64,000 nucleotides of DNA from Streptomyces sp. MRC013 (GTDB taxonomy: Bacteria > Actinomycetota > Actinomycetes > Streptomycetales > Streptomycetaceae): assembly GCF_023614235.1 (NCBI RefSeq), contig NZ_CP094264.1, forward strand, positions 558,001 through 622,000, written 5' to 3'. This document shows positions 8,767-16,680 of this stretch, piece by piece. The position numbers and the translations under genes were made by a program. The notes under the pieces are model-generated. The model was not told the DNA's origin. It did not search any database and worked only from the letters and a program-made list of their open reading frames with translations. Numbering within the stretch: position 1 is the first letter of the stretch; each line of letters begins with the position of its first letter.

Positions 8767-9253
8767 GCCCTCCCGGGCCCGGCAAACCCTTTACGGACCC
8801 CGCCGTCGCCTCCCGCGGGGCCGGGCGCCCCCGGGCCGGCCGGCACGTGTGTCGTCCGCCCGCCGCGACGGCCGCGGCCAACGCCGTCCGCGGCCGTCGC
8901 GGCGGCGCCTCCGTACGCGCGCGGGGCGCGGGCTGGCGTACAGGCCGCCGGTGCCGGACTGGCGGGCGCCTCCGTACGCGCGCGGGGCGCGGGGGCGGGA
9001 GCGTACGCGCGGGGAGGGGGCCGCGACCCGTGCGGTGGGCCGGGCGCCGCCCCCGCCACGGACGCGGGGCGGGGGCGGATCCGTCGGACGGCCGGCCCGG
9101 CGAGGGCCGGCGAGGGCCGGCGGGGGACGCCGTGCCGTCGGTCCGCGGGTCGGGGGCGCCCCCGAAGCGGCGGGACGGGGGTGCGGCGGCCGCGGTCGGC
9201 GGCGCGCCCGGCGGGCGGCGCCACCGCGATCCGCACCGCTTCGGGGCGGGCGG
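8767..9253. other. Non-coding, extremely GC-rich stretch with repeats
   Basis: No convincing gene is seen. The stretch contains a 29-base direct repeat (GGCGCCTCCGTACGCGCGCG...) starting at 8904 and again at 8965, plus a shorter related unit (GCGTACGCGCGGGG) at 9001. Open frames here have skewed composition and look like chance frames. Confidence 0.5.
8904..8993. repeat. 29-bp direct repeat, two copies 61 bp apart
   Basis: Copies at 8904-8932 and 8965-8993 share the same 29 bases. The intervening 32 bases differ. No terminal inverted repeats or gene are attached, so a mobile element is not supported. Confidence 0.6.
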
Positions 9254-9451
9254 TCAGCCCTGTTCCCGCTGCCCGGGCTCGGGGCGGCGCGGGTCGCCCT
9301 CGCGGGGCGCCACCCGCGCCTCGGTGCGGTGCCCCCGCTCGATGTAGTCGCGGACGACGAGTTCGACGGCGTCCCGCGGGTCGCCGACACCCGCCAGCAC
9401 CATGACTTCCACGACGAGTTCGGCGTCGAGGGCGATGTTCACCTTGGCCAT
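9254..9451 (-). CDS. VapB-type (ribbon-helix-helix-like) small protein, no toxin partner seen
   Basis: This 65-residue protein starts MAKVNIALDAELVVEVM, typical of the type II VapB antitoxin family (short beta strand then helices), and continues DAVELVVRDYIERG. The C-terminal 20 residues are charged and Pro-rich. VapB proteins normally pair with a PIN-domain VapC ribonuclease encoded just downstream. Here the downstream sequence toward 8767 shows no PIN domain, so it is an orphan or has another role. Confidence 0.7.
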   Translation of the reverse strand: MAKVNIALDAELVVEVMVLAGVGDPRDAVELVVRDYIERGHRTEARVAPREGDPRRPEPGQREQG

Positions 9452-9771
9452 GGGCGGACCCTACAGCGTCGAAAGCGTGCCCGTTCGGCGGTCGCGGGAA
9501 TCCCCGTGCGCTCGGTGTGCGGCGGCGGTTCCCGACGGCGCCGGCACCCCCGGCGGACCGGGGTCCCGGCGGCCCCCGGGTCCCGGCGGCCCGCGGCCGG
9601 CGGAAGCCGCGGGTGGCGGCGGGTGGCGGCGGGTGCCGGAAGGGCCCCCGAACCCCTGCGGACCTCCGTCGAAGGCGGCCCCGTCCGGGCCGGGCCCGCT
9701 CCGAAGCCCCGGGGCGGCCGTCGGATCGGCGCGCCTCCCCGTCCGCGCGGGCGGGCGTCCAGGGGGCGGGG
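9452..9771. other. Non-coding GC-rich spacer with short tandem repeats
   Basis: Contains low-complexity runs such as repeated GGGTGGCGGC near 9612-9635 and GGTCCCGGCGGCC near 9560-9595. No gene, terminator with a T-tract or promoter could be recognised. Confidence 0.4.
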
Positions 9772-11409
9772 TCAGGTCGGTCGGCACTCCCCCGAGTTCT
9801 CCGTCTCGGAGCACAGGGCGTGGCCGTGCTCGCGCAGGACGTCGCGGCCGCTCTGCTGGGTGAGGTAGTTCAGGAAGGACGCCGCCACGGAGCCGGCCGG
9901 CACCTCGCCGTAGGTGTAGGCGAACTCGGTCTGCCAGTAGGGGTAGCCGGCTTCCTCCACGCCTTCCGCCGTCGGTTCCCTGCCGTCGATCCTCAGCTTG
10001 ACGAGCCGTCCGGCGTCCCGGTGGCCGCCGGCCTTCGTGGCCTCGCTGTAGCCGATGGCCCCGGGCCTCGAAGCGACCTCGTCCAGCACGAGGGACGTCT
10101 CGTCGACCTCGCAGTTGCCGTACCGGTCCGGCTTCAGCGACGCGCAGTCGGTCACGGTGAACTGGGGCGGCTGCCTGCCGTCCAGGAGCTTGGAGACGAG
10201 AGTGTTGCGGGTGCCCGAGCGGGGCTCGCGGTTGATCAGGTGGACGGGTTCGTCGCTGCCGCCGACCTGGGACCAGTTCTTCACCCGGCCGGCGAAGATC
10301 TCGCGTACCTGGGTCAGGCTCAGGTTCTCCACGCCCGCCTTCCTGTTGACGACGAGGGTGAACACGGAGAGGGCGACGGGTCTGGGGATCAGCCGGGGGT
10401 GGCCGTCGGGGGCGAGGCCGTCGGTGAAGGCGATGTGGTCGCCGAGGCCCTCGCCGACCCCGATCCCGGCGTCCTCGCCGGCCCGCTCCAGGGCGGTGAC
10501 CCCCTTGCCGCTCCCCTTGAAGGGGCCGTCGAGGACGGACACGCCCGCTCCTTCGCAGCGCTTGAGGTAGTCCTCGGCGGCGGCCCGCGCGGCGCTCTCG
10601 AAGGCCGTGGAACCGTGGAGGTGGAGGGTGCCCCCGACACAGTCCATCGGAGGCCGCCGCTCGTCGGGCAGGAGGAGCGTGAAGCACGCCTGGACGCCGA
10701 CGCCCGCGATCAGGATCCAGATGAGCCACCAGGCGGGCCGGGAGGCGAAGACGTGGCTCTCGGTCCTGGTCGCCTTCAGCCGGAAGAACCTCAGCACCGT
10801 GTCGTACCAGTGGCCCTGCCCGCCGACGCCGCTGACGATCGGCTCCGGGAACTCGCCGGTGCCGTTGTCGTCGGGCCAGCGTTCCAGCACGATGAGCACC
10901 TTGTACTCGGCGCCCCGGGAGAGGGTCACCTTCGGCAGCCGGACGATGCCCGTGCGGTCCGCTTCGCTGTTGCTGCGGCGGAAGCCGGGCTTGGCGACGG
11001 TGCGGACGGTGTTGTCGTCCTCCTCCACCTCCTCGAAGAAGAAGTCGGGCACCTCCTGTTCGCTCGGATCGGTGAGGACCACGGCCGCGACCCGGCGGTC
11101 GCGGAAGGTGACCTTGATGCCGTAGGGGTCGGCGGGGTCGGCCAGGTAGTCCTCGGAGAGGATCCTGGCCGACCCGGCGTTCTCGATGCGCAGCAGGACG
11201 AACGAGGGGTCCTTGAGCCGGTGGCCGTCGTGCTCCATGTCCCCCAGCACGTCGGCGTACGGCTTGCCGGCCGCGTCGGCGGCCAGGGTGTCCATCTGCA
11301 CCCGGTAGCCGAGCCGCTTGCGGCCGACGACGGCGAACTCCCACAGGAACGCCGCCACGGGAACCACGAGACTCAGGATCGCGATCCACTGCTCCACCTG
11401 TTCGCTCAT
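9772..11409 (-). CDS. Membrane-anchored PstS-like substrate-binding protein with N-terminal extra domain
   Basis: The 545-residue protein has a first membrane helix near residues 8-28, then a roughly 190-residue beta-rich domain with no family I recognise. A second helix follows (WWLIWILIAGVGVQACFTLLL), then a PstS-like phosphate/oxyanion-binding domain: LHLHGSTAFESAARAAAEDYL, SVFTLVVNR, LSLTQVREIFAGRVKNWSQVGG and REPRSGTRNT. No ABC permease or ATPase genes are next to it, so it is unlikely to be an ordinary transporter part. It could be a phosphate or ligand sensor at the membrane. The start ATG 11409 gives a well-formed N-terminal helix. Confidence 0.75.
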   Translation of the reverse strand: MSEQVEQWIAILSLVVPVAAFLWEFAVVGRKRLGYRVQMDTLAADAAGKPYADVLGDMEHDGHRLKDPSFVLLRIENAGSARILSEDYLADPADPYGIKVTFRDRRVAAVVLTDPSEQEVPDFFFEEVEEDDNTVRTVAKPGFRRSNSEADRTGIVRLPKVTLSRGAEYKVLIVLERWPDDNGTGEFPEPIVSGVGGQGHWYDTVLRFFRLKATRTESHVFASRPAWWLIWILIAGVGVQACFTLLLPDERRPPMDCVGGTLHLHGSTAFESAARAAAEDYLKRCEGAGVSVLDGPFKGSGKGVTALERAGEDAGIGVGEGLGDHIAFTDGLAPDGHPRLIPRPVALSVFTLVVNRKAGVENLSLTQVREIFAGRVKNWSQVGGSDEPVHLINREPRSGTRNTLVSKLLDGRQPPQFTVTDCASLKPDRYGNCEVDETSLVLDEVASRPGAIGYSEATKAGGHRDAGRLVKLRIDGREPTAEGVEEAGYPYWQTEFAYTYGEVPAGSVAASFLNYLTQQSGRDVLREHGHALCSETENSGECRPT

Positions 11410-11863
11410 CACAGGACCCCCGAACTCTTCTGACCGCCAGGGCGGTTGGCAGGAGGCCCAGAGTGACGAGCGGGTGCGGGGGCTGCCACCGGTGTCGGAG
11501 CTCTCCGAACGATGTTCACCCGGGGGCCATCTGCGAAATCTCCCGTTCACCGGCCCGGCCCCCGGTCGGGACCCGGCTCCCGCCCCCGTCCGCCCCCTCC
11601 GCCCGTTCCCCGACCGCGGTCCGTCGAGGTGGCGCCGGGTCCCGCGGGAGCCGGGAGGCCGGTTGCCCGCCGTGGGGGCGCCGAGGGGGCCCGAGCCGTG
11701 TGGCGGGCGTCCGGGCCGGTCGCGCGCCGGTTCGCGTGGGGATTCCGTGCACGCCGGTCCGCGGGTCGCCGGTGGAACGGCGCGGCTCGCGGGCCGCGCG
11801 GCCGGGTCGGTCGTCCGGCCGCGCACGGGGCCGGCCGACCGGCCGGGGCCGCGTGACGGGCCG
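11410..11863. other. Non-coding spacer
   Basis: A GC-rich stretch between the PstS-like gene and ogt, both read leftward. I see no coding sequence with homology or normal composition and no clear RNA. It must hold the promoter of the PstS-like gene, but no element stands out. Confidence 0.35.
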
Positions 11864-12370
11864 TCAGCCGACCGGGAAGAGGGCCTCCGGGGCCGGGGCG
11901 CCGCTCTCGAAGGCGAGCAGGCGGCGCTTGCGGTCCAGGCCGCCGCCGTACCCCGTGAGGCCGCCGTCCGCCCCGACCACGCGGTGGCAGGGGACGATGA
12001 TCCCGATCGGGTTGCGCCCGTTGGCGAGGCCGACCGCGCGGGAGGCGGTGGGCTGCCCGAGGGCGGCGGCAAGCTCGCCGTAGGTGCGGGTCTCGCCGTA
12101 CGGGATGGCCCTCAGCAGCTCCCACACGCGCCGCTGGAACGGGGTGCCGTCCAGGCGCAGCGGCAGGTCGAACCGGGTCAGTTCGCGTGCGTGGTAGGCG
12201 TCGAGTTGGCGGACGGCCTCGCGGAAGGGGCGCGGGTCGGGTTCGCCGAAGGTCTCCCGGGGCGGCCGGTGGCGCTGGCCGGCCATGTACAGCCCGCTGA
12301 GGACGCCGTCGGTGGCGACGAGGGTGAGCGGGCCGTAGGGGCTGTCGACGGTCGTGTGCTGCCGGTTCAT
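11864..12370 (-). CDS. ogt: Methylated-DNA-protein cysteine methyltransferase
   Basis: A 168-residue Ogt/MGMT protein that transfers alkyl groups from O6-alkylguanine to its own Cys. It has FQRRVWELLRAIPYGETRTYGE (helix-turn-helix and Arg finger region) and the active-site motif PCHRV, followed by LTGYGGGLDRKRRLL. Start ATG 12370. It lies directly behind the Ada/AlkA gene on the same strand, 17 bases from that gene's expected stop, so the two form an alkylation-repair operon. Confidence 0.93.
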   Translation of the reverse strand: MNRQHTTVDSPYGPLTLVATDGVLSGLYMAGQRHRPPRETFGEPDPRPFREAVRQLDAYHARELTRFDLPLRLDGTPFQRRVWELLRAIPYGETRTYGELAAALGQPTASRAVGLANGRNPIGIIVPCHRVVGADGGLTGYGGGLDRKRRLLAFESGAPAPEALFPVG

Positions 12371-12387
12371 GGCGGGCTTCCTCGGAC

Positions 12388-13854
12388 TTAGGCGGGGAGG
12401 TGGTTGACGGGGTGGCTGTCGGTGGCCCACAGGTACTGGACGGCGTAGGCGCGCCAGGGGCGCCAGGCGGCGGCGCGGGCCGTGAGGGCGGCGGGGGGTC
12501 GCGGGCAGGCCGAGCCCGGCGGCGGCGCGGCGGACGCCGAGGTCGGTGGGGAGGAACGCGTCGGGGTCGCCGAGCGCGCGCATGGCGATGATCTCGGCGG
12601 TCCAGGGCCCCAAGCCGGGCAGCGCGATCAGGGTGGCGCGGGCGGCGTCCCAGTCGCTGCCGGGACCCAGCTTGAGGGAGCCCTCCGCGAGGGCCCCCAC
12701 GAGGGTGGTGAGCGTGGCGCGGCGGCTGCGCGGCAGGGCGAGGGCGTCCGGATCGAGCGCGGCGAGCGCCTCGGGTGCGGGGAACAGGTGGGTGAGGCCG
12801 CCTCCGGGGTCCTCGACGGGGGTGCCGTACGCGGCGGTCAGGCGCCCGGCGTGGGTGCGGGCGGCGGCCGTGGAGACCTGCTGGCCGAGGACGGCGCGGA
12901 CGGCGAACTCGGCGGCGTCGACCGTGCGCGGCACCCGGCGGCCGGGCGCCCGGTCGACGTGCGGGGCGAGCAGCGGGTCGGCGCGCAGCTGCTCGTCGAC
13001 GGCTACGGGGTCGGCGTCGAGGTCGAGGAGCCAGCGGCAGCGGCTGATGGCGTGGGCCAGGTCGCGCGGGTCGGTGAGGTGGAGGCGGCAGGCGATGTGG
13101 GCGGCGGCCGGGGCGAGGGCGGCGACGCCGTGCCCGTACGGCAGGGAGAGGGTGCGCCGGTAGGTGCCGTCGCGCCACTCCTCGACGCCGGGGACGGCGG
13201 TCGCGGCGAGGTGGCCGAAGAGGTTGGAGGGGTTCAGCGGTGTGCGGTACGGCAGCCGCAGCGCGATCACGCCGGGAGTGGGCGCCGGGGTGCCGGCGGC
13301 GCGGGCGCGCAGCTCGGTCGGGGCGAGGGCGAACACCTCCCGGACGGTGTCGTTGAAGGCGCGTACGGAGGAGAAACCGGCGGCGAACGCCACGTCGGCC
13401 ATGGGCAGTGCGGTGGTCTCGATGAGGACCCGGGCCGTCTGGGCGCGCTGGGCGCGGGCGAGGGCGAGGGGCCCGGCGCCGAGTTCGGCCAGGAGCTGCC
13501 GTTCGATCTGGCGGGTCGAGTAGCCGAGCCGCGCGGCGAGTCCGGGCACGCCCTCGCGGTCGACGACGCCGTCGCGGATGAGGCGCATGGCGCGGGCGAC
13601 GACGTCGGCGCGGACGTCCCACTCGGGGGAGCCGGGGCTCGTGTCGGGGCGGCACCGCTTGCAGGCCCGGAAGCCGGCCTGCTGGCAGGCGGCGGCGCTC
13701 GGGTAGAAGACCATGTTCTGCGGCTTGGGCGGCACGACCGGGCAGCTGGGGCGGCAGTAGATGCGGGTGGTCAGGACGGCGGTGAAGAACCATCCGTCGA
13801 AGCGGGCGTCCTTCGACCGGACGGCCCGCACGCAGCGCTCGGTGTCGGTGTGCA
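12388..13854 (-). pseudogene. Ada-type regulator fused to AlkA DNA glycosylase, frameshift near 3' end
   Basis: The protein begins HTDTERCVRAVRSKDARFDGW and has three parts. First is an Ada zinc domain that repairs methylphosphotriesters (Cys ligands in YCRPSCP and CKRC). Second is an AraC helix-turn-helix region (LAARLGYSTRQIERQL, ALPMADVAFAAGFSSVRAFN). Third is an AlkA 3-methyladenine glycosylase domain with the helix-hairpin-helix LIALPGLGPWTAEIIAMRALG. Near residue 455 a six-base C run on the coding strand (12493-12498) shifts the frame. Removing one base restores ...WRPWRAYAVQYLW and a stop at 12388-12390. As written, the frame runs on into ogt. It probably senses and repairs alkylation damage and activates this operon. 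Confidence 0.82.
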
Positions 13855-14014
13855 CGCCCCCAGCATGGTCGAGGCGGGCCGGCCGGCGCTGGCGGGAATC
13901 CGACATGGGCCTCGCCCGGCCTGGGGGCGGGTCCTCCGGATCGGTGCGCACGATCGCGGTCGCCCCGCGACGGTGGCCTCGGGCGGCCACCGTCGCGGAG
14001 CGGGCGCGCGGGGG

Positions 14015-14584
14015 TCAGGCGGTGGCCTCGGCGGGGGCGGCGGCGGCCTCGGCGACCCGGGCGAGGACGGCGGGCAGGCCGGCGGCGACCTCCGCGTCCT
14101 CGGAGGGGTGGGTGTCGGCGAAGCGGGTCACGGAGCCCGGCAGGGCGAACTCGACGTCCTCCAGCACGCGGGCGCCGGCCACGCCCAGGGCCTTGCGGGC
14201 CTCGGTCTGCGCCCACGCGCCGCCGTACCGGCCGAAGGCGGTGCCGACGACGGCGGCCGGCTTCGCCCGGAGGGCCCCGGCGCCGTAGGGGCGGGACAGC
14301 CAGTCGATCGCGTTCTTGAGCACGGCGGGCATGGTGCCGTTGTACTCCGGGGTGAACAGCAGCAGGGCGTCGGCCTCCGCGGCGGCGGCCCGCAGCCGGG
14401 CGGCGGCCTCGGGAGCGCTCCCCTCGGTGTCGACGTCCTCGTTGTAGAAGGGCACGTCGGCAAGGCCCTCGTACAGCTCCACGGTGACGCCCTCGGGGGC
14501 GAGGGAGACGGCGGTCTCGGCGAGCCGGCGGTTGTGGGAGCCCGCGCGGAGGCTGCCGACGAGTGCGAGGATGCGGACGGGCAT
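14015..14584 (-). CDS. NADPH-dependent FMN reductase (azoreductase/chromate-reductase-like)
   Basis: A 189-residue flavodoxin-fold protein with the FMN-phosphate loop GSLRAGSHNRRLAE, LLFTPEYNGTMPAVLKNAIDWLSRP and GTAFGRYGGA. Family members reduce FMN, quinones, chromate or azo dyes with NADPH. Start ATG 14584 follows AGGAG. It is divergent from a TetR regulator, and the space between holds two similar operator-like palindromes, so the regulator probably controls this gene. Confidence 0.88.
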   Translation of the reverse strand: MPVRILALVGSLRAGSHNRRLAETAVSLAPEGVTVELYEGLADVPFYNEDVDTEGSAPEAAARLRAAAAEADALLLFTPEYNGTMPAVLKNAIDWLSRPYGAGALRAKPAAVVGTAFGRYGGAWAQTEARKALGVAGARVLEDVEFALPGSVTRFADTHPSEDAEVAAGLPAVLARVAEAAAAPAEATA

Positions 14585-14625
14585 GGTGGCTCCTGGAAGG
14601 GGAGGCGAAGGGAAGGACAGATAAG

Positions 14626-14673
14626 CGGACCGGAGTCCGGTTACGGTTGTACCAGCGAAACGGACCGTGGTCC
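14626..14673. promoter_or_regulatory. Two GGAC-N4-GTCC operator-like palindromes between divergent genes
   Basis: CGGAC-CGGA-GTCCG (14626-14639) and CGGAC-CGTG-GTCC (14661-14673) share the pattern CGGACCG..GTCC and are centred 35 bases apart. They sit between the FMN reductase start (14584) and the TetR start (14705). This is the expected arrangement for a TetR protein repressing its own gene and its divergent partner. Confidence 0.6.
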
Positions 14674-14704
14674 ATTTTCATTCCGGTCGCGTTAGGCTGC
14701 CTCC

Positions 14705-15340
14705 ATGACCCCTCCGCCCCCGCACGGACGCACGGAGCTGTCCCTCACCCCCGCCGGGGCGCCGCCGCGGCTGCGCGCGGACGCGGCCCGCAACCGCGCC
14801 CGGCTCCTGGAGGCCGCCGCCCGGCTGGCCGCCGAGCAGGGCGCCGCCAACCTGACCATGGAGGCCGTCGCCTGTGCCGCGCAGGTCGGCAAGGGCACCG
14901 TGTTCCGCCGGTTCGGCGACCGCTCGGGGCTGCTGCTGGCCCTGCTGGACCACCGGGAGCAGCAGTTCCAGGCGGCGTTCATGTCCGGCCCGGCGCCGCT
15001 CGGGCCGGGTGCCCCGGCCGACGAGCGGCTGCACGCCTTCGGCCCGGCCGTCCTGCGCCACGAGGGCGCGCACCGGGACCTGTACCTGGCCGCCCACCGG
15101 CCCGACCCGGTGCGCCGGTACACCGTGCCGGCCCGTCTCGTACGGCTCGCGCACCTGACGGCGCTGCTGCGCGAGGCGGGTACGGACGCCGACGCCGAGC
15201 TGTCCGCGCACACCCTGCTGGGGTACCTCGACACGGGCCTGGTCCACCACCTGGTGTCCGGGCGCGGCCTGCCGCCGGGCCGGGTGGAGGCGGGCTGGCA
15301 CGACCTGGTGTCGCGGACGCTGGCGCGCCGGGACCCCTGA
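14705..15340 (+). CDS. TetR-family transcriptional regulator
   Basis: A 211-residue regulator. The helix-turn-helix covers about residues 25-72 (RNRARLLEAAARLAAEQ, then NLTMEAVACAAQVGKGTVFRRFGDRSGL), and the C-terminal half is the ligand-binding helical domain. It most likely represses the divergent FMN reductase and itself through the palindromes at 14626-14673. The inducer is unknown; quinones or electrophiles would suit the target gene. Confidence 0.9.
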   Translation: MTPPPPHGRTELSLTPAGAPPRLRADAARNRARLLEAAARLAAEQGAANLTMEAVACAAQVGKGTVFRRFGDRSGLLLALLDHREQQFQAAFMSGPAPLGPGAPADERLHAFGPAVLRHEGAHRDLYLAAHRPDPVRRYTVPARLVRLAHLTALLREAGTDADAELSAHTLLGYLDTGLVHHLVSGRGLPPGRVEAGWHDLVSRTLARRDP

Positions 15341-15631
15341 CCCCGACCGCCCCCGCCCGCCGGCGCGGCGCTCGCCGGTGCCCGGTGCCCCCTCCGGGCC
15401 GCGGGCGGCGGGACCGGGCCCGTCCGGGGCGAGCCGCCGGCGGATCCGCACCGTCCCCGTGGCGCTCCTCCCCGGGGGCGCCGGCGAGCGGGCGGACCCC
15501 GGCGCGCGTACCGGCGGGGCGGGGTCCGCCTCCCGGGGATGCGGCGCGCGCGGACCGGGAGGACGATGGCGGTGCGGGGCACCGCGTGCGACGGAGCGGT
15601 GCCTCCCACCCCTTCCCCCGGGGGGACGACG

Positions 15632-15856
15632 ATGTTCCAGCTGCTGCACAACCTCAGCTCGACCGATCTGGCGGCCCGGCAGTTCCCGGTCTTCGCGGTG
15701 TCCTTCGTCCTGGCGAGCCTGTTCTACAGGTTCGGCAGCTTCGCCCTGGAGGCGGTGGCGTTCCTGGCGACGTGGTTCGTCCTGGACGCGGTCGTCGAGG
15801 GCGCGCGGCGGGCGCGCGAACGGCGGTGGGGGGTCCACCCGCAGCAGGGCGGGTAG
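15632..15856 (+). CDS. Small hydrophobic protein
   Basis: A 74-residue protein starting at ATG 15632 behind a GGGGGACGA site. It has two hydrophobic stretches (VFAVSFVLASLFYRFG and AVAFLATWFVLDAVVEG) and a basic tail (RRARERRWG). It looks like a small two-helix membrane protein. I do not recognise a family. The next gene starts 12 bases after it and may be co-transcribed. Confidence 0.55.
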   Translation: MFQLLHNLSSTDLAARQFPVFAVSFVLASLFYRFGSFALEAVAFLATWFVLDAVVEGARRARERRWGVHPQQGG

Positions 15857-15868
15857 AGCGGACCTGCG

Positions 15869-16606
15869 ATGGTCGCGGGCATTCCGCGCGGTGTGGTCGA
15901 CGCGGACGGCCGGCGGGCGGTCGTCCACGACCGGCACGGCACGCTGATCGCGCTCGACGTGGGCACCGGCGCGGTGCTGTGGCGCCGCGGCCGCCGGCTG
16001 CGGCCGTGCGCCGTGACGGACCGGGCGGTCGTCGCCGTACGGCTCGGCGGGCCGCCCCCGCGGGACGGGCCGGGCCCGGCGGGCCCGGTCGCGGTGGTGG
16101 TCCTCGACGTCGGGGAGGGCACCGAGCGGTGGAGCTCCGCGCCCCTGGACCTGCCGTCCTGGGCCCGCCCCTCGCTCGACGACACACCCGCCTTCACGCT
16201 GACCGCCGAGCTGCCCGGCGGCGGGCACGTCGTGCTGCGCTGGGCCGCGCGCACTGTGTACGACGGGGGCGCGCCGCCCGGTCCGGGCACCCCCGCGGAC
16301 CTGGTCCGGGAGGCGCGCGGGGCGGTGCGCGTGCGCCCGGCCGGCCCGGCGCCGAAGGTGCTGCCCGAACCGCCCGGCCCCCCGGCCCCGGCCGGCCGGG
16401 AGGCCCCGGAGGGCACCGGGCCGCTCGCCCCGGACGTCCTGGAGGCGCGGCGGGTGGGGGCGCGGCGGATCGAGCTGGCCGTGCGGCGGGGACCGGAGGC
16501 CGACGCGCTGGTGCTGCGGGCGGTGGACCCGGGGGCGGGCGCACCCGCCTGGGAGGTGGTGCTGGACGAGGGTCCGCGCGGGGTCCCGCCGATGCCCCGC
16601 CCGTGA
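15869..16606 (+). CDS. Hypothetical protein with PQQ/WD-like propeller strands
   Basis: A 245-residue protein. The first 100 residues contain phrases typical of a beta-propeller blade (ALDVGTGAVLWRRG, VVVLDVGEGTERWSS). The rest is Pro/Gly/Ala-rich with low complexity. It resembles a fragment of a PQQ-binding-like repeat protein, but too short for a complete propeller. No signal peptide is evident. It may be truncated or a poorly conserved orphan. Confidence 0.45.
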   Translation: MVAGIPRGVVDADGRRAVVHDRHGTLIALDVGTGAVLWRRGRRLRPCAVTDRAVVAVRLGGPPPRDGPGPAGPVAVVVLDVGEGTERWSSAPLDLPSWARPSLDDTPAFTLTAELPGGGHVVLRWAARTVYDGGAPPGPGTPADLVREARGAVRVRPAGPAPKVLPEPPGPPAPAGREAPEGTGPLAPDVLEARRVGARRIELAVRRGPEADALVLRAVDPGAGAPAWEVVLDEGPRGVPPMPRP

Positions 16607-16680
16607 CCCCGGGCCTCCGGCCGCGGCCGGAGGCCGTGACCCGCAGTCGACCATCCGGCCCGCGAGGAGGGCGGATCGCC

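Noticed and set aside
8904..9015. CRISPR-like or satellite array
   Set aside because: Only two full 29-base copies plus a partial one, with irregular spacing and no cas genes.
8767..9253. Long open frames on both strands in the GC-rich spacer
   Set aside because: They are repeats of Arg/Pro/Gly/Ala codons produced by extreme GC content, with no ribosome binding site or homology.
9254..9451. Complete VapBC toxin-antitoxin pair
   Set aside because: No PIN-domain toxin gene is visible on either side.
11864..13990. A 708-residue Ada-AlkA-Ogt triple fusion
   Set aside because: The linking segment is a shifted frame; removing one base at 12493-12498 gives the conserved AlkA C-terminus and its own stop before ogt.
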